A DNA stretch of 36,846 nt from an uncultured Eubacteriales bacterium (GCA_900317855.1 ONIG01000023.1:1-36846); one strand, 5' to 3'. Counted from the stretch's first letter, positions 1-8,105 are shown. The notes: generated by a model not told the origin, from the letters alone. Translations and numbers: made by a program.

Positions 1-45
1 ACACCGATGGAATTTCGGTGCCAGTATGTTGCTTAAAATTTCATA

Positions 46-68
46 TCCCTGCTTAGGGGGTGTTTTTT
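46..68 (+). terminator. Weak candidate terminator at the left edge
   Basis: A short stem (TCCCT pairing with AGGGG around a GCTT loop, with one wobble pair) is followed by six T at 63-68. A second small hairpin, CACCGA/TCGGTG, lies at 2-20. These may be the 3' end of a transcript that starts outside the window. I cannot name the upstream gene. Both stems are short, so this is tentative. Confidence 0.35.
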
Positions 69-164
69 GTGCTGTCCGCACAATCTGGGGCGGTTCAGCG
101 TCCGCTCCGGGGGCTTTTTCGTGTCGAACGGTGCCGATTGGGTGAATAACCACACACGAAGAGG

Positions 165-193
165 TTGAAATCCGGCGAAATGCGCGCTATACT
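165..193 (+). promoter_or_regulatory. Sigma-A-type promoter for the acyltransferase gene
   Basis: TTGAAA (165-170) and TATACT (188-193) are separated by 17 bases. The start codon at 245 follows an AAGGAG ribosome site at 230-235. The predicted leader is about 45 bases. Confidence 0.75.
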
Positions 194-244
194 ATCGCCA
201 GCCAGATTTCCACTGGTCATTGTTGTTGTAAGGAGCACATTCTC

Positions 245-1480
245 ATGCAGAAGTTTGAAAAGTACAGCCCGGTCGTCGTGACCGAGGTCACGACCAAGCA
301 CGAGCTGCGCCAGTTTATGCAGTATCCCAACCGGCTCTATGCCGATAACCCGAACTACATTCCCTCGTTCTACGGGGATGACCTCTCCGACTGGACGCCG
401 GGCAAGAACCCTGCGTTCGACTACTGCGAGGCCCGCTGCTGGCTGGCCTGGCGCGACGGGGAGATCGTCGGCCGCATCGGCGCGATCCTCAGCCACAAGG
501 CCAATGACAAGTTCGGCACGCACCGCATGCGCTTCAGCCAGGTGGACTTCGTGGACGATTCCGAGGTCTCGGCGGCGCTGTTCGGCACGGTCGAGCGCTG
601 GGCGCGCCAGAAGGGGTGCGATCAGGTGCACGGCCCGCTCGGCTTCACGGACATGGACCGCGAGGGCATGCTCGTCGAGGGCTTTGACCGCCGGAGCCTG
701 TTTTTCACCAATTATAACGCGCCGTATTATCTCGAGCACCTCACCCGCCTCGGCTACCGCAAGGACGTCGACTGGATCGAGTACCGCATCACGGTGCCTG
801 CGCCGGGCAGCGCGGAGGCCGAGCGCCTGCACAAGCTCTCGGAGTTTATCCTCAAGCGCAAGAACCTGCACGTGGCCACCGTGCATCACAAGAGCGAGTA
901 TGGCCCGTTCGTCCGTCAGGTATTTGAGCTGGTCAACGCGGCCTACGCGCCGCTCTACGGCGTTGTGGAGCTCTCGGACGCGCAGATCGAGCGCTACGCC
1001 AACAAGTTTATTCCGCTCGTCGACCCGGAGTTTGTGTGCTTCGTGCTCGATGAGCAGGAAAACCTCGTCGCCTTCGGCGTCACGACGCTCGACCCCTCAC
1101 CCGCGCTCAAGCACTCCGACGGCCGCCTGTTCCCGTTCGGCTGGGCGGAGGTGCTCAACGATCTGCACCATGGCGACACGCTCATCATGCTGCTCACGGC
1201 CGTGCGGCCCGATCTGCAGACCGAGGGCATCAACGCCGTTATGATGGATCACGTCTGCCAGAGCTGCAACCGCCACGGCGTGCAGTTTGCCGAGACCGGC
1301 CCCATGCTCGAGCTCAATGAGCACATCCTCGCGCAGTGGAAGCGGCTCGAGAAAGAGCAGCACAAGCGCCGCCGCTGCTTCATCAAGGATCTGAACCATG
1401 ACGTCAACGCGGCCAACACCGCCGCCGCGGCGCAGGCCGAGGCCCCGGAGGAGACCCCTGCCGCGGAAAGCGCCGAATAA
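245..1480 (+). CDS. GNAT-like N-acetyltransferase family protein
   Basis: A 411-residue soluble protein resembling the large GNAT-related acyltransferase-like proteins of Clostridia. The N-terminal third carries the segments PNRLYADNPNYIPSFYGDD and WLAWRDGEIVGRIGAI; the latter is a typical GNAT beta-strand pair. HGPLGFTDMDREGMLVEGFD follows around residues 130-150, a conserved block in this family. The substrate is unknown. The last 30 residues are a low-complexity Ala/Glu tail that is probably disordered. The ATG at 245 is chosen because AAGGAG lies nine bases upstream. The gene stands alone, with its own promoter and a strong terminator. Family assignment is by recalled resemblance; the reaction is inferred only from the fold. 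Confidence 0.75.
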   Translation: MQKFEKYSPVVVTEVTTKHELRQFMQYPNRLYADNPNYIPSFYGDDLSDWTPGKNPAFDYCEARCWLAWRDGEIVGRIGAILSHKANDKFGTHRMRFSQVDFVDDSEVSAALFGTVERWARQKGCDQVHGPLGFTDMDREGMLVEGFDRRSLFFTNYNAPYYLEHLTRLGYRKDVDWIEYRITVPAPGSAEAERLHKLSEFILKRKNLHVATVHHKSEYGPFVRQVFELVNAAYAPLYGVVELSDAQIERYANKFIPLVDPEFVCFVLDEQENLVAFGVTTLDPSPALKHSDGRLFPFGWAEVLNDLHHGDTLIMLLTAVRPDLQTEGINAVMMDHVCQSCNRHGVQFAETGPMLELNEHILAQWKRLEKEQHKRRRCFIKDLNHDVNAANTAAAAQAEAPEETPAAESAE

Positions 1481-1510
1481 CGCAGCCGCCCGCCCGCGAA
1501 ACGAAAGATG

Positions 1511-1552
1511 ACCGGCGCGCCGACCCGTAAGAGCCGGCGCGCCGGTTCTTTT
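1511..1552 (+). terminator. Rho-independent terminator of the acyltransferase gene
   Basis: A perfect 12-bp GC-rich stem (ACCGGCGCGCCG at 1511-1522 with its complement at 1535-1546), a 12-base loop and a TCTTTT tail. It lies 30 bases after the stop codon. Confidence 0.9.
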
Positions 1553-1556
1553 CAAG

Positions 1557-1740
1557 CCTTCTCCCTGCGGAGAAAATGATGCATCATTTCAAAGATATTT
1601 GAGCCGCAGGGGAGCCCGAGGGGGCAAGGCCCGTCTCGGATGAGATCTTTGCATCGCCGCAAGGCGCTGCCTTCTCCCCGAGGAGAAGGTGGCGAGCTTT
1701 GCTCGCCGGATGAGGTGGAAAGGTGATGGTTTCTTCCAGC
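1557..1740. repeat. Dispersed palindromic intergenic repeat, family A, copy 1
   Basis: The core is two adjacent hairpins: CCTTCTCC/GGAGAAGG (1670-1689) and GGCGAGC-TTT-GCTCGCC (1691-1707), followed by GGATGAGGTGGAA. A gapless 70-bp match (1670-1739) occurs again at 28135-28204, with 58 of 70 bases identical by eye. The flank at 1557-1669 holds a related TTCTCC/GGAGAA hairpin and a perfect 16-bp palindrome (1574-1589). No convincing reading frame was seen. Confidence 0.8.
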
Positions 1741-1761
1741 GGCACCGGTAGCGCACCCCCT

Positions 1762-1812
1762 TGGCTCCCTTGTGGAAAGGGAGCTGTCAGCCGCAAGGCT
1801 GACTGAGGGATT
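1762..1812. repeat. Palindromic intergenic repeat, family B
   Basis: Two adjacent hairpins: GCTCCCTT/AAGGGAGC (1764-1784) and GTCAGCC-GCAA-GGCTGAC (1786-1803), the second with a GNRA-type loop. The block resembles short palindromic elements I associate with Oscillospiraceae genomes; that link is from memory and needs a search. Only one copy was seen in this window. Confidence 0.6.
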
Positions 1813-1849
1813 GACATGTCGAAATCGGCACCGCAGCCGGCATATGCAA

Positions 1850-1905
1850 CCCCTCCGTCACGGCGCAGAGCACCGTGCCGCCTCCCCTTACACGGGGGAG
1901 GCCTT
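1850..1905. repeat. Palindromic intergenic repeat, family C
   Basis: CACGG/CCGTG arms around 1860-1876 are followed by GCCTCCCC/GGGGAGGC (1880-1902) with a 7-base loop. It is the third palindromic unit in the same gap. The 510-base gap between two convergent genes thus holds repeats bounded by a terminator on each side, with no gene seen. Confidence 0.6.
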
Positions 1906-1942
1906 CCAGCGCCGCCTATGCACCATGCCCCCGCCCGCAAAC

Positions 1943-1973
1943 AAAAAAGACGCTGCCGCGGCAGCGTCTTTTT
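1943..1973. terminator. Bidirectional terminator of efp
   Basis: A perfect 20-base palindrome (1949-1968, GACGCTGCCG and its complement) is flanked by A6 on the left and T5 on the right, so it can work on either strand. It lies just past the stop of the minus-strand efp gene and would also stop read-through from the left. Confidence 0.92.
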
Positions 1974-1990
1974 GCTATTCTGTTGCTTTC

Positions 1991-2554
1991 TCAGCCCTTC
2001 GCGCGCTCGAGGTACTCGCCCACGCGGGTGTCGACGCGGATGCGGTCGCCCGGGTTGATGAACAGCGGCACCTTGATCTCGGCGCCGGTCTCGAGGGTGG
2101 CGGGCTTGGTGGCGTTGGTGGCCGTGTTGCCGGCGAAGCCCGGATCGGTGTCGGTCACTTCGAGCTCGACGAACGTGGGCGGCTCGACCTGGAACACCTT
2201 GCCCTTGTAGGAGCTGATGACGCACTCCATGTTCTCCTTCACGAAGCGGAAGTTGCTGCCGAGGGCGCTCTCGTCGATGGGGATGAGCTCGTAGGTCTCG
2301 GGATCCATGAAGTAGTAAAGGTTGCCGTCGTTGTAGCTGTACTCCATCGTCTTGCGGTCGATGGTGGCGCTCTCAAACTTGGCGGTGGGGTTGAAGGACG
2401 TCTCGGTCACGGCGCCGGTGATGACGTTTTTCATCTTGGTGCGCACGAAAGCCGCGCCCTTGCCGGGCTTGACGTGCTGGAACTCGACGACCTGCATGAC
2501 CTGGCCGTCCATTTCGAAAGTAACGCCGTTGCGGAAATCGCCTGCAGTAATCAT
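1991..2554 (-). CDS. efp: Translation elongation factor P
   Basis: EF-P, 187 residues, relieves ribosome stalling at polyproline stretches by binding between the P and E sites. The sequence opens [17 protein letters not shown] and has the conserved tip loop [13 protein letters not shown]. Lys32 is the residue that carries the activating modification in EF-P of B. subtilis type. All three beta-barrel domains are present, ending in the [19 protein letters not shown] segment. An open frame continues 11 codons upstream, but the ATG at 2554 is right: it matches the family's start and has AGGAGG at 2563-2568. It is the last gene of the minus-strand cluster and has its own promoter in the gap after pepP. 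Proteins with PPP-like runs, such as the Pro-rich wall proteins here, are plausible clients (inference). Confidence 0.97.
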   Translation of the reverse strand: MITAGDFRNGVTFEMDGQVMQVVEFQHVKPGKGAAFVRTKMKNVITGAVTETSFNPTAKFESATIDRKTMEYSYNDGNLYYFMDPETYELIPIDESALGSNFRFVKENMECVISSYKGKVFQVEPPTFVELEVTDTDPGFAGNTATNATKPATLETGAEIKVPLFINPGDRIRVDTRVGEYLERAKG

Positions 2555-2598
2555 ATAGGAATCCTCCTCAAGAATGATCAGAATCAAAAATCTTATAT

Positions 2599-2627
2599 AG
2601 TTTACACGATTTTGCGTGGTTTGACAA
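2599..2627 (-). promoter_or_regulatory. Internal promoter for efp
   Basis: Read on the minus strand, TTGTCA (2622-2627) and TAAACT (2599-2604) are 17 bases apart. They lie between the pepP stop and the efp start, so efp can be expressed apart from the upstream two-component genes. Confidence 0.6.
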
Positions 2628-2635
2628 GCGGGTAT

Positions 2636-3709
2636 TTACAGAATGATGAGATTTTTCGGGCTCCTGGTGAGAATTTCGGCCCCGTCAGCCGTCAGATGCA
2701 TCACGTCCTCGATGCGCACGCCGAACTTTCCGGGCAGATAGATGCCCGGCTCGGCGGAGATGACGGTGTGCTCCGGCAGTCTCACGTGCACGCCGGGGGC
2801 GGCGATGGGGTGCTCGTGAATGTCGAGCCCCAGACTGTGGCCGAAGCTGTGGCCGAAGCAGTCCCCGTAGCCCGCGTCGCTGATGACCTTGCGCGCGGCG
2901 GCGTCCACGCGCTCGCCGGTCACGCCGGCCTTTGCCGCGGCGATGCCGGCCAGCTGCGCCTGGAGCACAGTCTGGTACACGCTGCGCATCTCGTCGGTCG
3001 GCATGCCGACGGCGACGGTGCGCGTCATGTCCGAGCAGTAGCCGTTTTTGCGGCAGCCGAAGTCCATCGTCACGAAGTCGCCCGCGGCCACGCGCCGGTC
3101 GCCGGGCACGCCGTGGGGCATGCTCGTGTCCGGGCCGGTGAGCACGATGGGGTCAAAGCTCGTGCCCTCCGCGCCGAGGCGCAGCATGCGGTAGATGAGC
3201 TCGGCCGCGATCTCGCGCTCGGTCATGCCGGGGCGGATGACGGTGCAGATCTGTGCGAACGTCTCGTCCGTGATCTGCTGCGCCTGGTACATCATCGCAA
3301 GCTCCTCCGGCTGCTTGGCCGCGCGCAGGTTGCGGATCAGGTTCTGCGCCGGCTGGAGCTTCAGGCCGAAGAGCTGCTCATAGGCCGTGAACTCGGCATA
3401 GCTCGTCGTCTGCTCCTCGCCGCCGAGGATCTGCACGTTCGCCTCGCGCAGGATGCCCTGCACGAGCGTGCGCATCGGCGCCTCGCGCGAGCACAGCAGC
3501 ACCTGCGCGATGCCGGTCAGCGCGGCGCGCGCGGCCTCGATGTAGCGGGCGTCGGTGATGAAAAATGCCTGGTGCACCGTTACGATCACGGCGCCGTCCG
3601 AGGATGGGAAGCCGGTGGCGAACCGGCGGTCGTTTTCGTCGGTGAGCAGGATGGCATCCAGATGCGCCTGGGTCAGCGCGCGCTGGATGCGGGCAATGTT
3701 GTTGAGCAT
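2636..3709 (-). CDS. Xaa-Pro aminopeptidase / M24B family peptidase
   Basis: A 357-residue cytoplasmic metallopeptidase expected to remove N-terminal residues ahead of proline. It has a creatinase-like N-terminal domain (about 1-125) and a C-terminal pita-bread domain. The five metal ligands of M24 enzymes are visible: Asp in MDFG, Asp in CSDMTRT, His in HSFGHSLG, Glu in AEPGIYLPG and Glu in VRIEDV. The length is usual for the short Firmicute PepP/YqhT type. Its ATG at 3709 has GGAGG about 11 bases upstream. It sits 33 bases after the lipoprotein gene and directly before efp; a pepP-efp pairing is common in Firmicutes. The exact substrate (dipeptides or longer peptides) cannot be told from sequence. 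Confidence 0.92.
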   Translation of the reverse strand: MLNNIARIQRALTQAHLDAILLTDENDRRFATGFPSSDGAVIVTVHQAFFITDARYIEAARAALTGIAQVLLCSREAPMRTLVQGILREANVQILGGEEQTTSYAEFTAYEQLFGLKLQPAQNLIRNLRAAKQPEELAMMYQAQQITDETFAQICTVIRPGMTEREIAAELIYRMLRLGAEGTSFDPIVLTGPDTSMPHGVPGDRRVAAGDFVTMDFGCRKNGYCSDMTRTVAVGMPTDEMRSVYQTVLQAQLAGIAAAKAGVTGERVDAAARKVISDAGYGDCFGHSFGHSLGLDIHEHPIAAPGVHVRLPEHTVISAEPGIYLPGKFGVRIEDVMHLTADGAEILTRSPKNLIIL

Positions 3710-3742
3710 GAAAAATACACCTCCGTGGGAATGGGTCTGCGT

Positions 3743-4210
3743 TTAGGATTGCGTGTCCGTGGCCGGGTCGGTCAGGGCGAGATCGTCTGCGGTAATCGGC
3801 TCGTGCAGCACACCGCCGTCCGTGTCCTCCAGTCCGACGGCCGACACGCCGTCGAGCGCCGTGCCCGTCAGCACCAGACAGGCCAGCGCCTGCGTGCGCA
3901 CGATGCCGCTCGCCGTGTCCGAGCCTGTTACCGTCAGCCAGAGCGTGCCCGCATCGTCGATGCGGTAGCCGCCGAGCGTCAGCCACCCGCGCACGGGGTT
4001 GAAGCACATGCTGTCGCCTGGCGCCGCGCCGAGTGCGTCGATCGCCGCCTGAACCGGTTCCGTGCCGTCGGGCACGGTGACCGTCTCCGTCTCCATGAGG
4101 GCCGCGCCCTCTTTTGCGATGCGGTATACCGTCACGGTCTGCCGCTTTGCGCAGCCCGCGCAGCCGAGCGCGAGCACGGCTGCTAGCAGCAGGGGGAGCC
4201 ATCGCTTCAT
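3743..4210 (-). CDS. GerMN-domain-like lipoprotein
   Basis: A 155-residue exported lipoprotein. The N-terminus MKRWLPLLLAAVLALGCAGC is a lipoprotein signal with two possible lipidation cysteines (17 and 20). The rest has the pattern of a GerMN domain, known from spore germination and sporulation proteins: a start like VTVYRIAKEG, a VPDGTEPVQAAIDALG segment, then a secondary-structure pattern of strands. Its start codon overlaps the stop of the kinase gene (ATGA at 4207-4210), so the two are probably translated together. In comparable gene pairs such lipoproteins may modulate the sensor kinase or act at the wall; that role is inferred. The GerMN call rests on pattern recognition and is moderate. 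Confidence 0.65.
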   Translation of the reverse strand: MKRWLPLLLAAVLALGCAGCAKRQTVTVYRIAKEGAALMETETVTVPDGTEPVQAAIDALGAAPGDSMCFNPVRGWLTLGGYRIDDAGTLWLTVTGSDTASGIVRTQALACLVLTGTALDGVSAVGLEDTDGGVLHEPITADDLALTDPATDTQS

Positions 4211-5679
4211 GTCTCCGGCACCTCCTTTTGCGTCTCGGGCGCGTCGTCCGCCGCCGCGCGCGGGAACGTCACGGTAAAGCGCGTGCCGTGCGGCTCCACG
4301 CCGTCCACGGTCACGGTGCCGCCGTAGAGCGCGGCCGCGTCGTGTACGATCGACAGGCCGAGACCGCTGCCGCCGTGCTCGCGCGAGCGGGCCTTGTCCA
4401 CGCGGTAAAAGCGGTTGAAGATGTTCGGCCGGTCGGCCTCAGGGATGCCGATGCCGGTGTCGGCCACGGACAGGACGCTCTGCCCGCCGCGCGTCTCCAC
4501 GCGCACGGTCACGTCCCCGCCCGGGAGATTGTACTTGATGGCGTTTTCGACGAGGTTAAACACGATGTGGTAAATGTCGTCCTCGGATGCGCGCACGGTC
4601 ACGCCCTCACTCATGAGGCACGTGATCGTCACGTCGCTCTGGTCGGCCAGCGGGCGCAGCAGGTGCAGCGTCCCGTGCACGGCCTGCTGCAGGTCCACGA
4701 TCGTCACGTCCGGCTGCACGCCGTCGTCGCGCCGCGACAGGTCGAGCAGCTTCTCGGTCGTGCGCTGCAGGCGCTCGGCCTCGCTGCCGATGTCGGCCAC
4801 GAACTCGCGCATCGTCGCACTGTCCATGTCCGCGCTCTGGGAGATGCTGTCCGACAGCAGGCGGATGGACGCCAGCGGTGTCTTGAGCTCGTGCGATGCG
4901 TCGGAGACGAACCGGCGGCGCTGGGCCTCGGTCGTCTCGAGCCGTTCGGTGAGATTGTTGAATTCGCGCCCGAGCTCGGTCAGCTCGTCGTCGCCCGAGA
5001 GCGTCAGGCGGAAGCTGTAGTCGCCGCTCTGCACGGTGCGCACGCCGTCGGCCAGCTGCGTGATGCGCCGCGTGAGCATCTTGATGGAAAACCACAGCAC
5101 CACGAGCGCGGCCGCGCCGATGCCGATCGTGATCGTGCCGAGCCGGCGCTGGATGCTGCCGATGAGCGCGGCGCGCTCACCGTCGCTCTCGCACACGTAC
5201 ACGGCGCCGACGGTCCTGCCGCTGTTCATGACGGGCATGGCCGCGCGGCTGAGAAACGCCTCGCTCGTGTAGTGCGAGTAGAACACGGCCTGTCCGCCGA
5301 GCGCGCGCACGAGCTCGGGGTAGAGCACGTATTTGCCGCTGATGTTGTTTTCGCTCGCGGAGTCATACACGGCCAGCCCCTCGCCGTCGGTCACGACGAT
5401 GCGCGTCAGGTCGCGCAGGTCGAGCAGGGCGAGCACCTGCCGCGTGTTGTCCGGCGTGAGGTTGTCGAGCAGCGACAGGGAGGACGACACGACGGCGGCG
5501 CGGTTTGTCAGCGCGCTCTGCTTTTCGGTGAACACGATGTCGCGCGAGGCGCGCGTGGGGTAGGTGTTGATGAGCGCGAGCAGGATCGCCACGAGGATCG
5601 TGAACGTCACGGCGAAGCGAAACTGCACGCTCGACACCAGCCTGCGCGGCAGCCGGATGCGAAACGGATGCTGCTTCAT
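4207..5679 (-). CDS. Membrane sensor histidine kinase
   Basis: A 490-residue two-component kinase. The order is: transmembrane helix about 19-41, extracellular sensor region about 42-180, second helix about 181-201, HAMP about 202-255, HisKA with SDASHELKTPLASI (phospho-accepting His263), then HATPase_c. The ATPase part shows the N box VFNLVENAIKYN, the G1 box DTGIGIP, an F box NRFYRVDKARS and the G2 box GGSGLGLSIV. It should autophosphorylate and pass phosphate to the regulator encoded three bases upstream. Overall it resembles PhoR/WalK-type kinases, but no PAS domain is evident between HAMP and HisKA. The ligand is unknown; the wall-related lipoprotein overlapping its 3' end suggests an envelope signal (inference). 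Confidence 0.93.
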   Translation of the reverse strand: MKQHPFRIRLPRRLVSSVQFRFAVTFTILVAILLALINTYPTRASRDIVFTEKQSALTNRAAVVSSSLSLLDNLTPDNTRQVLALLDLRDLTRIVVTDGEGLAVYDSASENNISGKYVLYPELVRALGGQAVFYSHYTSEAFLSRAAMPVMNSGRTVGAVYVCESDGERAALIGSIQRRLGTITIGIGAAALVVLWFSIKMLTRRITQLADGVRTVQSGDYSFRLTLSGDDELTELGREFNNLTERLETTEAQRRRFVSDASHELKTPLASIRLLSDSISQSADMDSATMREFVADIGSEAERLQRTTEKLLDLSRRDDGVQPDVTIVDLQQAVHGTLHLLRPLADQSDVTITCLMSEGVTVRASEDDIYHIVFNLVENAIKYNLPGGDVTVRVETRGGQSVLSVADTGIGIPEADRPNIFNRFYRVDKARSREHGGSGLGLSIVHDAAALYGGTVTVDGVEPHGTRFTVTFPRAAADDAPETQKEVPET

Positions 5680-5682
5680 CCG

Positions 5683-6375
5683 TCAGGCCTCGGCGAAGTA
5701 GTAGCCCACGCCCCACTTCGTGATGATGTACTCGGGGACGGCGGGGTTGCGCTCGAGCTTTTCGCGCAGGCGGCGGATGTGCACGTCCACGGTGCGGATG
5801 TCGCCCTGATAGTCGTAGCCCCACACGAGGTCGAGCAGCTGCTCGCGCGAGTAGACCTTGCCGGGGTTGCGCATGAGCAGCTCGATGAGGTCGAACTCCT
5901 TGAGCGTCAGCTCCACGTTCTGGCCGAAGCGGCGGGCGCTGCGGCGCTCGGGGTCGATCTCGATGTGGCCGCGCACGAGCTTGCCGCCGTCCGGCTCGGC
6001 CGGGGCGGCGGGGGCCATGCTCGAGCGGCGGATGAGCGCGCGGATGCGCGCCTTGAGCTCGAGGATGTTAAACGGCTTCGTGATGTAGTCGTCCGCGCCG
6101 GATTCAAAGCCGATGAGCTTGTCGGCGTCCTCGCTGCGGGCGGTGAGCATGATGATCGGCACGGTGGAAAACTGCCGGATCTGCTGGCACGCGCCGAGCC
6201 CGTCGAGCTTCGGCATCATGAGATCGAGCAAAATCACGGCGTACTCGCCGCGGCGCGCCATGTCCACGGCGGTCTCACCGTCATAGCACACGTCCACCTG
6301 ATAGCCCTCGTTTTCGAGGTTGAATTTGATGCCCTTGACGATGGTCTTTTCGTCGTCCACAACCAGTATTTTCAT
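5683..6375 (-). CDS. OmpR/PhoB-family response regulator
   Basis: A 230-residue DNA-binding regulator, partner of the adjacent kinase. The receiver domain (1-115) has the acidic pair Asp7/Asp8, phospho-acceptor Asp51 in LLDLMMPKLDG, Thr78 and Lys100 in DYITKPF. A winged-helix output domain (about 135-228) includes LTLKEFDLIELLMRNPGKV and RTVDVHIRRLREKLE. The frame stays open 43 codons upstream, but the ATG at 6375 starts with the expected MKILVVDDEK and has GGAGGG at 6382-6387, so it is chosen. It is the first gene of the minus-strand cluster and resembles WalR/PhoP-type regulators; targets are unknown. Confidence 0.94.
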   Translation of the reverse strand: MKILVVDDEKTIVKGIKFNLENEGYQVDVCYDGETAVDMARRGEYAVILLDLMMPKLDGLGACQQIRQFSTVPIIMLTARSEDADKLIGFESGADDYITKPFNILELKARIRALIRRSSMAPAAPAEPDGGKLVRGHIEIDPERRSARRFGQNVELTLKEFDLIELLMRNPGKVYSREQLLDLVWGYDYQGDIRTVDVHIRRLREKLERNPAVPEYIITKWGVGYYFAEA

Positions 6376-6412
6376 CGCGGTCCCTCCGTTTGCGTCTTTT
6401 CGCGGAAATGAT

Positions 6413-6441
6413 TTGCTTTTCGCCGCCGGAATTATTATAAT
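6413..6441 (+). promoter_or_regulatory. Promoter for the carboxypeptidase gene
   Basis: TTGCTT (6413-6418) and a perfect TATAAT (6436-6441) have 17-base spacing. The leader to the ATG at 6531 would be about 80 bases. An overlapping TATAAT also reads on the minus strand (6434-6439), but without a good -35 box. Confidence 0.65.
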
Positions 6442-6502
6442 GGGGCAAGACACTGCCATTTGTCCCGGCCGCGCGGCAGCGCCGTCTCCGGCCGGATATT
6501 CC

Positions 6503-6511
6503 ATTATATCA
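6503..6511 (-). promoter_or_regulatory. Candidate extended -10 promoter for the regulator operon
   Basis: On the minus strand the bases read TGATATAAT, an extended -10 motif with perfect TATAAT at 6503-6508. The -35 region is poor. Transcription from here would give a 120-base leader that overlaps, in antisense, the leader of the carboxypeptidase transcript. Confidence 0.45.
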
Positions 6512-6530
6512 TAGTTCCATGGAGAAAGAT

Positions 6531-8105
6531 ATGAAAAAATATCGCATTTTGCCGCTGCTGCTCATCGTCTGCCTGCTGCTGACGGCGGCTTTCCCGGCCG
6601 CCGCCGCGAAAAGCGCGGCGGACAATTCGGCCGATGCACCCCAGAGTACCGCGAACGTCTCGTCCGACGGCGTGCCCCAGAGCACCGTCCAGGCGGCGGA
6701 GGGGTCCTATGTCCTCGGCAGCGACGCGGTCAAGTCCGCGCTCGATGAAAAGCTGCAGGCCAACTGCGTCCTGCTCGTCGACGAGGACAGCGGCCAGTAT
6801 TACTATACCCGCAACATCGACACCAAAGCCTATCCCGCGAGCCTGACGAAGATCATGACGCTCCTGCTCGCGGTCGAGGCGGTCGAGCGCGGCGACGTGC
6901 AGCTGGATGACACCGTCACCGCCTATGCCGACTGCAATGCCGACATGGTCGAGGGCGCGAGCAATGCCGACATCAAGGTCGGCGAGACCATGACGTTCGA
7001 GGACTTTCTCTACTGCGCCATGATCTCCTCTGCAAACGAGGCGTGCAACGTCGTCGCGGAGTACGTCTGCGGCAGCATCTCGGCGTTCGTGCAGCGCATG
7101 AACGCGCGCGCGCAGGAGCTCGGCTGCACCGGCACGCATTTTGTCAACCCCCACGGCCTGCCGAACGACGACCATTACACCACGGCGCACGACCTCTACC
7201 GCATCACGAAGGAAGCGCTCAGCCATGAGCTCTTCGCCACGATCTGCAATACGGTCAAGCACACCGTGCCGGCCACGAACCTGTCCGACGAACGCACGCT
7301 CTCGAACACGAACGGCCTCATTAACCCCGAGTCCCCGATGTACCGCGGCTACTATTACGAGTACGCCAAGGGCGTCAAGACCGGCCACACCGAGGCCGCG
7401 GGCTACTGCCTCGTCTCCACGGCGGAGAAGGACGGCGTGCGCCTGCTGTGCGTCGTGCTCGGCGGCAAGGGCACGGCCCGCGCCAACGGCACGACCAATT
7501 TCGGCAGCTTTTCCGACACGCTCACGGCCTACCGCTGGGTGTTTTCCAACTACGGCTGGCGCGACATCGTCAGCGCGAACGACCTCGTCTGCGAGGTGCC
7601 CGTGCGCTACGGGCGCGACAGTGACGGCGTGACCGTCCGCCCGGCACAGAGCATCTCGGCCGTGCTGCCGCCGGCCGATACGGCCGGCGCGCCGCAGTTC
7701 GAGCAGCAGGTCACCATCTATTCCGAGCGCGACGGCAAACCGCTCGAGGCCCCCGTCAAGGCGGGGGACGAGGTCGGGGAGCTCACGGTGTCCTATAACG
7801 GTACGGTCTACGGCACGGTCAAGCTCGTCGCGGCGGTCGATGTCGCCGTGTCGAAGGGGGCGTATATCGCGGGCCACCTGCGCGCCTTTTTCACGAACCC
7901 GATCGTGCTCGTCGTGCTCCTGCTCGTCGTGCTGGCCGTCATCGGCTATGTGCTGTGGCTGGTGCGCCGCCGCAAGCAGATCGAGGCCGAGCGCAAGCGC
8001 CGCCGCCGTGCGCAGATGGAGGCCGAGGAGGCCCGCCGCCGCGCGCAGATGCGCGAGACGCTGCACGAATTCGACCGCGACCACGTCGGCAGCGGCCGCC
8101 GGTAA
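6531..8105 (+). CDS. D-alanyl-D-alanine carboxypeptidase, DacF/PBP5-like (S11)
   Basis: A 524-residue wall enzyme that trims the terminal D-Ala from peptidoglycan stem peptides outside the cell. It has a signal peptide (1-26, ending FPAAAA) and the three penicillin-binding motifs: SLTK (Ser104/Lys107), SAN (167-169) and KTG (283-285, within GVKTGHTEAAG). A PBP5-type C-terminal domain follows, then a membrane helix (about 456-478) and a very basic cytoplasmic tail rich in Arg, Lys and Glu. Starting at 6531 rather than the in-frame ATG at 6519 gives a proper ribosome site (GGAG at 6521-6524). It is transcribed away from the two-component operon and ends at its own terminator. Whether it acts in growth or sporulation cannot be told. 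Confidence 0.95.
   Translation: MKKYRILPLLLIVCLLLTAAFPAAAAKSAADNSADAPQSTANVSSDGVPQSTVQAAEGSYVLGSDAVKSALDEKLQANCVLLVDEDSGQYYYTRNIDTKAYPASLTKIMTLLLAVEAVERGDVQLDDTVTAYADCNADMVEGASNADIKVGETMTFEDFLYCAMISSANEACNVVAEYVCGSISAFVQRMNARAQELGCTGTHFVNPHGLPNDDHYTTAHDLYRITKEALSHELFATICNTVKHTVPATNLSDERTLSNTNGLINPESPMYRGYYYEYAKGVKTGHTEAAGYCLVSTAEKDGVRLLCVVLGGKGTARANGTTNFGSFSDTLTAYRWVFSNYGWRDIVSANDLVCEVPVRYGRDSDGVTVRPAQSISAVLPPADTAGAPQFEQQVTIYSERDGKPLEAPVKAGDEVGELTVSYNGTVYGTVKLVAAVDVAVSKGAYIAGHLRAFFTNPIVLVVLLLVVLAVIGYVLWLVRRRKQIEAERKRRRRAQMEAEEARRRAQMRETLHEFDRDHVGSGRR

Noticed and set aside
1772..4186. Very long open frame on the plus strand opposite efp and pepP
   Set aside because: It is the antisense shadow of GC-rich genes: its translation is a monotonous Ala/Arg/His/Gly/Val composition with no motifs, while the other strand carries complete, motif-bearing proteins.
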